Of a stretch of 64,000 bases of DNA, positions 58,231 to 64,000 are shown piece after piece. A program made the position numbers and the translations under genes. Position 1 is the first letter of the stretch, and each line of letters starts with the position of its first letter. Source of the stretch: Owenia fusiformis (lineage: Eukaryota; Annelida; Polychaeta; Sabellida; Oweniidae). The notes under the pieces were generated by a model. The model did not search any database. It was given only the letters and a program-made list of their open reading frames with translations, and had not been told where the DNA came from. The stretch lies in contig CAIIXF020000009.1 of assembly GCA_903813345.2 (NCBI GenBank), positions 19,307,759 through 19,371,758 on the forward strand, read 5' to 3'.

Positions 58231-60189
58231 GTGAGTTTATCGATCCAAAAATATATTTTTATGAATATCTCCGGTATCTGCTTAAATATAGTATGTTAAT
58301 TTGTGTTGATTGTTAAATTACAAAACAGGTTGAGTAAAAATATGTCAAAATCGTTTGATCTCGTCCCAGAAGCAATATTTTGTCATTTCCGTCACTTAGA
58401 ATTCCTTTAAGGCTGGCTCTCCAGCAAAATTGGCAATCAAAATGCTAAAGACCCTATTTAAGGCTTTCTAGCCGAAATGCCAAAGAACCTTAAAATTTAA
58501 GGCTCTTTAGCCAAATGGGTTACCAAAATGCTAAAGAGCCTAAAATTTTAGGCTTTCCAGTCACTGCCTTATTTTTTACATCGGGCTGCGCATGCGTATT
58601 GGAGAGAGTGGATGGATCGGTAAATATCGTGACAAACAGCTTTTGAACTTCTCTCTTCTATTACTAAAGGTAAAGTATACCATTGATAGTGCTGACTGTG
58701 TATCACCTAGCGTACAGGAAATATGTTATGATATTTATTAAGAAATTAGGTATGGTAATCATTATTAATTAAGCATTAAGTATTAAGCCCCCAACCCACT
58801 TCACAAAGTTCATGAAGTACCAAGGAAAGACCAAATATTAAATAAATTAGAAAAATTTGAATTTCCAAAAAAAATCAAGTGGGCGATAATAGAGCCTCTG
58901 AAACATGGCAAAAGTGACATATTTTGTAATTTTCAATGCATACTCCCGATAATTATCTATCATTGTGTGCTTTCCACACCATATCAAACTAATATTATCT
59001 AAAAATAATGTATTTAATAAGTTAAGGTCTCATGGAAGTTAACAGGAAATGACAAAACAAAAAATGACAAAGCCATGCTGGATTTTGAAAATTTTTTGAA
59101 CCAAGATAACAGAGTTCTGTTTGGACCTCCAGTCAGTTTAACTAGTTCCACATATCATTTACATGACACTGGGAACACAATTGAAATGGTCAGAATGACC
59201 ATAAACATGATAAAATAACCTTTTCAGCCCTCTGAAAATGTGACTGAAAAATAGCTAAAAGTAGCTGTGCTCAGGAAAGGTCAATCAACAGAATCTTTTG
59301 ATTTTTTCAGAAAATGTGTCTAATATATTGCTCTAAATGACACAATCTTTGAAATTTAAAAAAATTGTCTGAAACAATAACCCAATTGAAAAATAAAACT
59401 AATTACCAACTTATTACCAACTAATTTACAACTAATTATCAACAATTCTGCTGGCAATTGGAATTAAAGTTAAGCGTTAATTAAATCAATGATAATTATG
59501 GCCTAATTATCAGTAGCAAGTTCAACGTAAATTAACTTACAATAATGCTGATTTATGATTTTTAGTTGATAATTAAGATATGAAATGTTTGAGGGTGATA
59601 GTAAGTGGTAAATTAAAACGTTTTTGGTCTGAAGTAGATTATTGGTTGATAGTTAACATATAGGATGATTTTAATGATAATTAGTCGTAAATTAGGCCCA
59701 TGATTTAGAAATACAAACCCCCTAAATTTAATTTCAAGATGGTGGAAAAAGAAAACATGTGAGAGATATTTCTCTCATAAAATTGAGAATTACAACGTGA
59801 ATGGTGCGTATACTACCATGAAATTTGGTCAACATTATTATAAGGGTATGTAGAACATGAATACAATGTATGTTAAATCTTATTCACACTTCTGTCTGAA
59901 ATGTTTATGAATTTAAAAATCTTTTTGAATCAGATCATATAATATTAATCCTAGAATGCAATTTAGGTACTAACATGGGTTACCTATATTTCACAAGTAA
60001 TCCAAATGTGCTCTTCTAAATAATGATTGTTAGATCAAAGACATTCAAAACATATTTTTGATTATATCTGTTACGTCCTTATTATGTCACATTATAGTCT
60101 AATGTTTGTGTTCTGATTTTAGTTGTTGATGGCAATAATGATGTTTTCACATGCTTTTCATGAATCTTAAAAATTTGCAAAATAGAATT

Positions 60190-60434
60190 AAAAAAGAGGG
60201 GGAGAAACCCCAGGGTTCAAAGATGACATAAGCTTATAATGTAAATCTGTATTGAGATGACATAGTCCCTGATTGGTTTAGCGAGTCGATCGTTGATTGG
60301 TTTAAATCTAGGTCAATTTGAAAACTTTAAAAACCAAGATGGAGGGTACGTTTTCGACAAAAGAAGGTGTGCGAAGGAGGAAATCTTATGTCATCAATTG
60401 AATCATGGGGTTTTCCCTCCTCTTGCTGTGAAAT
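60190..60434. mobile_element. Nested hairpin MITE
   Basis: AGAGGGGGAGAAACCCCAGG...GATGACATAAG at the left is mirrored by CTTATGTCATC...CATGGGGTTTTCCCTCCTCTT at the right. It lies in the centre of the larger inverted-repeat element. Confidence 0.6.
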
Positions 60435-61478
60435 TTCAATAGTTCAAGTTCAATGTTGTCTGTTCTGAAAGATCCTAATTAAGATGAATATTCCGTCACA
60501 AAATAGTTCAAGATGAAGCAAAAATCTCCGAGTGAAGGGAAGCAAAAAAGAAGCGAGTCATTTTTGAGATGTCACAAATCTGACTTAAACCTAACTTTCA
60601 ACTAATTATCAATAGTAAGTTAGGTGATAATTAGAGATTAACTTACATCAAACTTACAACTAACTTTCAACTAATTTACGTAAATAGCTCATTTGCATAT
60701 TGATGGTAGTTAATCGTTAATTAAGTTGCAAATTAAGCGTTAATTAAGTTGATAATTAGCTCATTTGCATGTGAATTTTTACACCTAACTTTCAACTAAT
60801 TATCAATAGTAAGTTAGGTGATAATTGGAGATGATTTTCCATAGGCTTTTTTCAATTGGGAATGGCTGTAGTGAAAATAGATCGATTTTCAATTCAGTTT
60901 TTTAAAAAAATTTCTTTTTCTAAGAATGATATCAAATTTGTTTAAATTGTATCATTTAGAGCAATATATTGGGCACATTTTCTGAAAAAGTCAAAAGATT
61001 CTGTTCAGTGACCTTTCCTGAGCACAGACTCTTAGCTATTTTTTAGTCACATTTTCAGAAGGCTGAAAAGGTTATTCTATGTTTATGGTCATTCTGACCA
61101 TTTCAATTGTGTTCCCGGTCATGTAAATGATATGTGGAACTAGTTAAACTGACTGGAGATCCAAACAGAACTCTGTTATCTTGGTTCAAAAAATTTTCAA
61201 AATCCAGCATGGCTTTGTCATTTTTTGTTTTGTCATTTCCTGTTAACTTCCATGAGACCTTAATGAAGGAAAAATTTAATGTTTCAGAGACTCTATTATC
61301 GCCCACTTGATTTTTTGGGAAATTCAAATTTTTCTAATTTATTTAATATTTGGTCTTTCCTTGGTACTTCATGAACTTTGTGAAGTGGGTTGGGGGCTTA
61401 ATACTTAATGCTTAATTAATAATGATTACCATACCTAATTTCTTAATAAATATCATAACATATTTCCTGTACGCTAGG

Positions 61479-62462
61479 GGTAGACTGCAAATCTAGTAAA
61501 TCTAGTAAATCTAGTAAAACTAGTAAATCTAGTAAATCTAGTAAAATCTTGTAAAATCTTGTAAAAACTTGATTATTCAATGTCTAAGATATAAAGTGCA
61601 AATGTCGAAAAAGCACTGAAAATGACTTTGTATGAATGAAATGAACATGTAGAAAAAATTCTACCGTTTATTTCATTATATTTAGTTACAAAACAACTAT
61701 ATGTTAGTACTGGATAACAAAATGGTTATCAAATGGTACACCCATTTTATCATCATATACAACCCACCCAAGAAGCATGCTCTATTAACAAATTAAGCCA
61801 CATATTTAAGGACTGAGGGGACAATGCGTACCATCTAAATGACACAGGCTTGTTTTTCCCTCACAAAATGTTATAATGCTTAGCCTATCAGATAATTTAG
61901 TTATTGCTTATTTTTTGGCGATGCTGTTCAATTGACAATATTTGTAGAAGTCCCAATATGAGAGGAATGGATAAATGGCAATTTCAAAATTGATTTTGCC
62001 AACCCCCAAAAATAATAAAAACAATCAAATGCTGTAGTAAGGGGAAGAGTGAGACAACTTACTGATTGATCTATTTGCTTTACCTATACATAAAGTATAG
62101 TATGGCATTTCTACAATGCTTTCCATTTATGTTTTGATTATGATATGTTCCTTGTATTCCTTGTAATTAATAGTTTAAAGCCATATCATATCAGCCCCTT
62201 AAACATTCTTTTTTATTATAATATTTCACAATTTTGTTAAAAAATTTGTATATTGATTATTTGATGAAGGGAATGACTCTGAATTTTAATGCAGAGAAGG
62301 TATTTTTCTAATGTTGTAAAAGGAATCATAATCGCCAATACTGACATTGATATCAAATGAATGGTCCCTAAAAAGTTTACAAGATTTTACTAGATTTTAC
62401 TAGATTTACTAGATTTACTAGTTTTACGAGATTTACTAGATTTACTAGATTTACAGTCTACC
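61479..62462. mobile_element. 984-bp element with 9-bp iterated ends and 10-bp TSD
   Basis: Ends GGTAGACTGCAAATCTAGTA and its near-perfect complement, each continuing as tandem AAATCTAGT units over about 85 bp. A perfect 10-bp duplication GTACGCTAGG flanks it (61469-61478, 62463-62472). TSD size fits Mutator-like elements; the interior of about 800 bp is not coding. Confidence 0.85.
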
Positions 62463-62536
62463 GTACGCTAGGTGCGTTTACACTCCCTGTCAACATCACA
62501 TGATCAATATTTAAATTATTATGAACATGTGACAAA

Positions 62537-62596
62537 ATGGAAGCAAGTATTTTTAGTGAAATATTTTCATACTTAGGATGTTTCTGTGAAGTACAG
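62537..62596 (+). CDS. Weak candidate first exon
   Basis: ATG at 62537 opens MEASIFSEIFSYLGCFCEVQ, ending in phase 0 at CAG|GTAAG. No family or following exon is recognised. Could be chance. Confidence 0.15.
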
Positions 62597-62978
62597 GTAA
62601 GATTGTAATTATCATTTTCAAATGAGGGACAACTTTTCCAAGAAGAAGAAGAAGGGTTTGTGAACAGAAGGTGAAGAATGGATTTTTTTTTTCCTCACGC
62701 GATTGATGTACAGTTGAACTTTGATATTCTAGGGGTATAATTTGATGAATTTCTACTTAATCAAGCATCTTTATGGGAAAAACTCACATGTAGAAGGATG
62801 GACAGATCTGTTTTCTACAAAATCAGCATTGAATGACGGCTTGACATGCAGTAATTGTTATTTCAGAGCTGATTTCAGCCAGGGTAGACTTGCCTCAGTT
62901 TCAGTCCTTGTTTAGATAAGAGATAATGATATCTATCTTCCTTTTCAGGTAACCTGTCTCCTATGAAGATCATTATGC

Positions 62979-63488
62979 AATATTCAGGCCTGTCAACTTG
63001 GGAACACCTAACATGAGTGACTTGGAAATGTTGAACACCTCCCCTCAAAATGTGGACACCTTGGTCCAAATCTGAACACCTTGATCCAAATTTTGAACAC
63101 CTTGGTTTAAATTTTATTACATCTTGCCAAATTTTGAACACCTCAAATCTACGCTCGCGTTTGAAACATTCATCAACGGGGGGGGGGGGGGGGGGGGGGG
63201 GGGGGGTAGGTACAAAAAATTTCGAACGGAATGCGTGACATATACATAATTCGCGTGAAAAGTCCGAACAAAATGCGTACATTTTTTTCCGGCGTTCGTA
63301 TTTTTGCTGTGTAGACGATCTTTTTTAAAAAAAATTCTTCAGAAATATTTTTGCTTGACAATTACCAGGTAAAATGCGTATTTGCGTGACATTTTCTGTC
63401 ACGCAAAAATAACTGGCGTGACTTCAAATTCTTCGGCAAATGCGTGACAAATACGCAAATTGCGGGACAGTTGACAGGCCTGAATATT
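62979..63488. mobile_element. MITE with CAGGCCTGTCAACT ends
   Basis: AATATTCAGGCCTGTCAACT at 62979 and its exact reverse complement ending at 63488. AATATT may be a 6-bp duplication or part of the inverted end. The interior has GAACACC repeats, a run of 29 G and many GCGTGAC/AATGCGT motifs. Confidence 0.75.
63178..63206 (+). repeat. Run of 29 G
   Basis: Uninterrupted poly-G, able to form G-quadruplexes and of uncertain length in any assembly. Confidence 0.9.
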
Positions 63489-64000
63489 CGAACATGACTG
63501 TATTCACGCCATCTATATGCTTTTTTGAAGCTCCTACATGTAGCTCAAGTTTGAAGCCCGGAGTTTGAGAAGGAAGTTGCATCAATTTTTGTAATAAAAG
63601 TTTGTGTGGGTTGGGTTGCTTACCTGTATGCCATGTTTGCACCCCCCCCTCTCCCTCCCAACTGAAAGCCGATTTTTGGCGATCGCAGATGACTGGAAGC
63701 TGGCTATGCCCCTGATGATAGTATTTTAAAGAACAAACGCTCTTTTTAACTAACTTTATAATGTACCTTGACTTGACTCTAAATATTTACATCTGCCTGG
63801 GGCTACTGTCGAGTAGATATGACCCACACTGTATAAATGAATAAAAGAACTGTACCTTTTTTAATTCCCTGATTTTGCCTTGTTTAAGCATTTTTTCATT
63901 TCAAAATATAAAAGAAAACGTTTGTGCCTAGACCTGCAGTATTTATTCATTGATATAGTACTTGCTCTTCGATCTATATTTCTTAATTACTGTCCATGAT
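63489..64000. other. Right edge, nothing recognised
   Basis: No supported gene. A small minus ORF at 63424-63642 has no domain. Confidence 0.4.

Larger units (their letters stand above)
56408..58674. repeat. Large inverted repeat
   Basis: Left arm 56408-56740 and right arm 58411-58674 are complementary in blocks: TACCTTTAGTAATAGAAGAG, then GATCC(C/A)TCCACTC(C/T)CTCCAATACGCATG split here, then AAATAAGGCAGTGACTGG, then the AAGGTTCTTTAGC / GCTAAAGAGCC block. The left arm holds about 190 bp extra. Inside lie an L1/Tx1-like LINE remnant, a tRNA-like sequence and a candidate exon. Confidence 0.65.
58704..62474. mobile_element. Large inverted-repeat element with nested insertions
   Basis: Arms 58704-59395 and 60855-61478 are reverse complements over more than 600 bp, with ends CACCTAGCGTACAGG and CCTGTACGCTAGGTG. 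The right end is split by a 984-bp element at 61479-62462. The centre (59400-60850) is made of TTAACTTACAACTAATTATC variants and holds another hairpin at 60190-60434. No transposase ORF. Confidence 0.8.

Noticed and set aside
59061-59170. Matching ORF pieces at 59.1 kb and 61.1-61.3 kb suggesting a duplicated gene
   Set aside because: They are the two arms of the inverted-repeat element and have no domain.

Overview
This is nuclear DNA from an animal. It is AT-rich, with spliced genes, GT-AG introns and dense transposon debris. The genes have bilaterian orthologues: IRE1/ERN1, CEP112, an ankyrin-SOCS box protein and an alpha-1,6-fucosyltransferase-like enzyme. The TE mix (Helitrons with tandem cores like bivalve pearl elements, Tc1/mariner and hAT MITEs, an APE-type LINE, an L1/Tx1-like LINE remnant) suggests an invertebrate, probably a lophotrochozoan such as a mollusc. 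That placement is inference.

Layout. Positions 1-1500 hold little except one strong palindrome. 1502-5525 is a minus-strand Helitron split by a LINE with an intact 1034-codon ORF and an 18-bp target duplication. 5537-6943 (minus) is a single-exon FUT8-like gene. 7955-10137 holds a fold-back element followed by a TA-flanked inverted-repeat element. 11833-13905 (minus) carries the first four recognisable coding exons of CEP112; the rest were not found and may lie off the left edge. 13906-17530 is the head-to-head interval between CEP112 and IRE1, with a CRE, a near-ERSE-II site and a CCAAT box.

The main gene is IRE1 on the plus strand, 17531-42865. I could assemble 18 exons that stay in frame from signal peptide to stop (908 residues). 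It has a lumenal domain, one membrane span at about 421-439, a short linker, a kinase (K533, D622, DFG 645-647, activation-loop serines 658/660/663) and the RNase/KEN domain (Y828, N842, H846). Its introns are packed with repeats: three Helitron copies, two relatives with tandem cores, hAT and Tc1-like MITEs, and a broken gag-like retrotransposon that itself carries a 1.05-kb MITE.

Right of IRE1 lies intergenic DNA, then a single-exon ankyrin-SOCS box gene (46436-47428, minus), a decayed mariner (48149-49040) and a frameshifted copy of an uncharacterised dispersed protein family (49337-51232). Beyond 52 kb are a minisatellite, two LINE remnants, a tRNA-like sequence and several large, partly nested inverted repeats up to 63.5 kb. 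Three short first-exon-like ORFs there are weak candidates only. No unknown operon-like system is visible. The most distinctive content is the set of tandem-core Helitron families, the nested inverted-repeat elements and the way repeats contact IRE1 splice sites.
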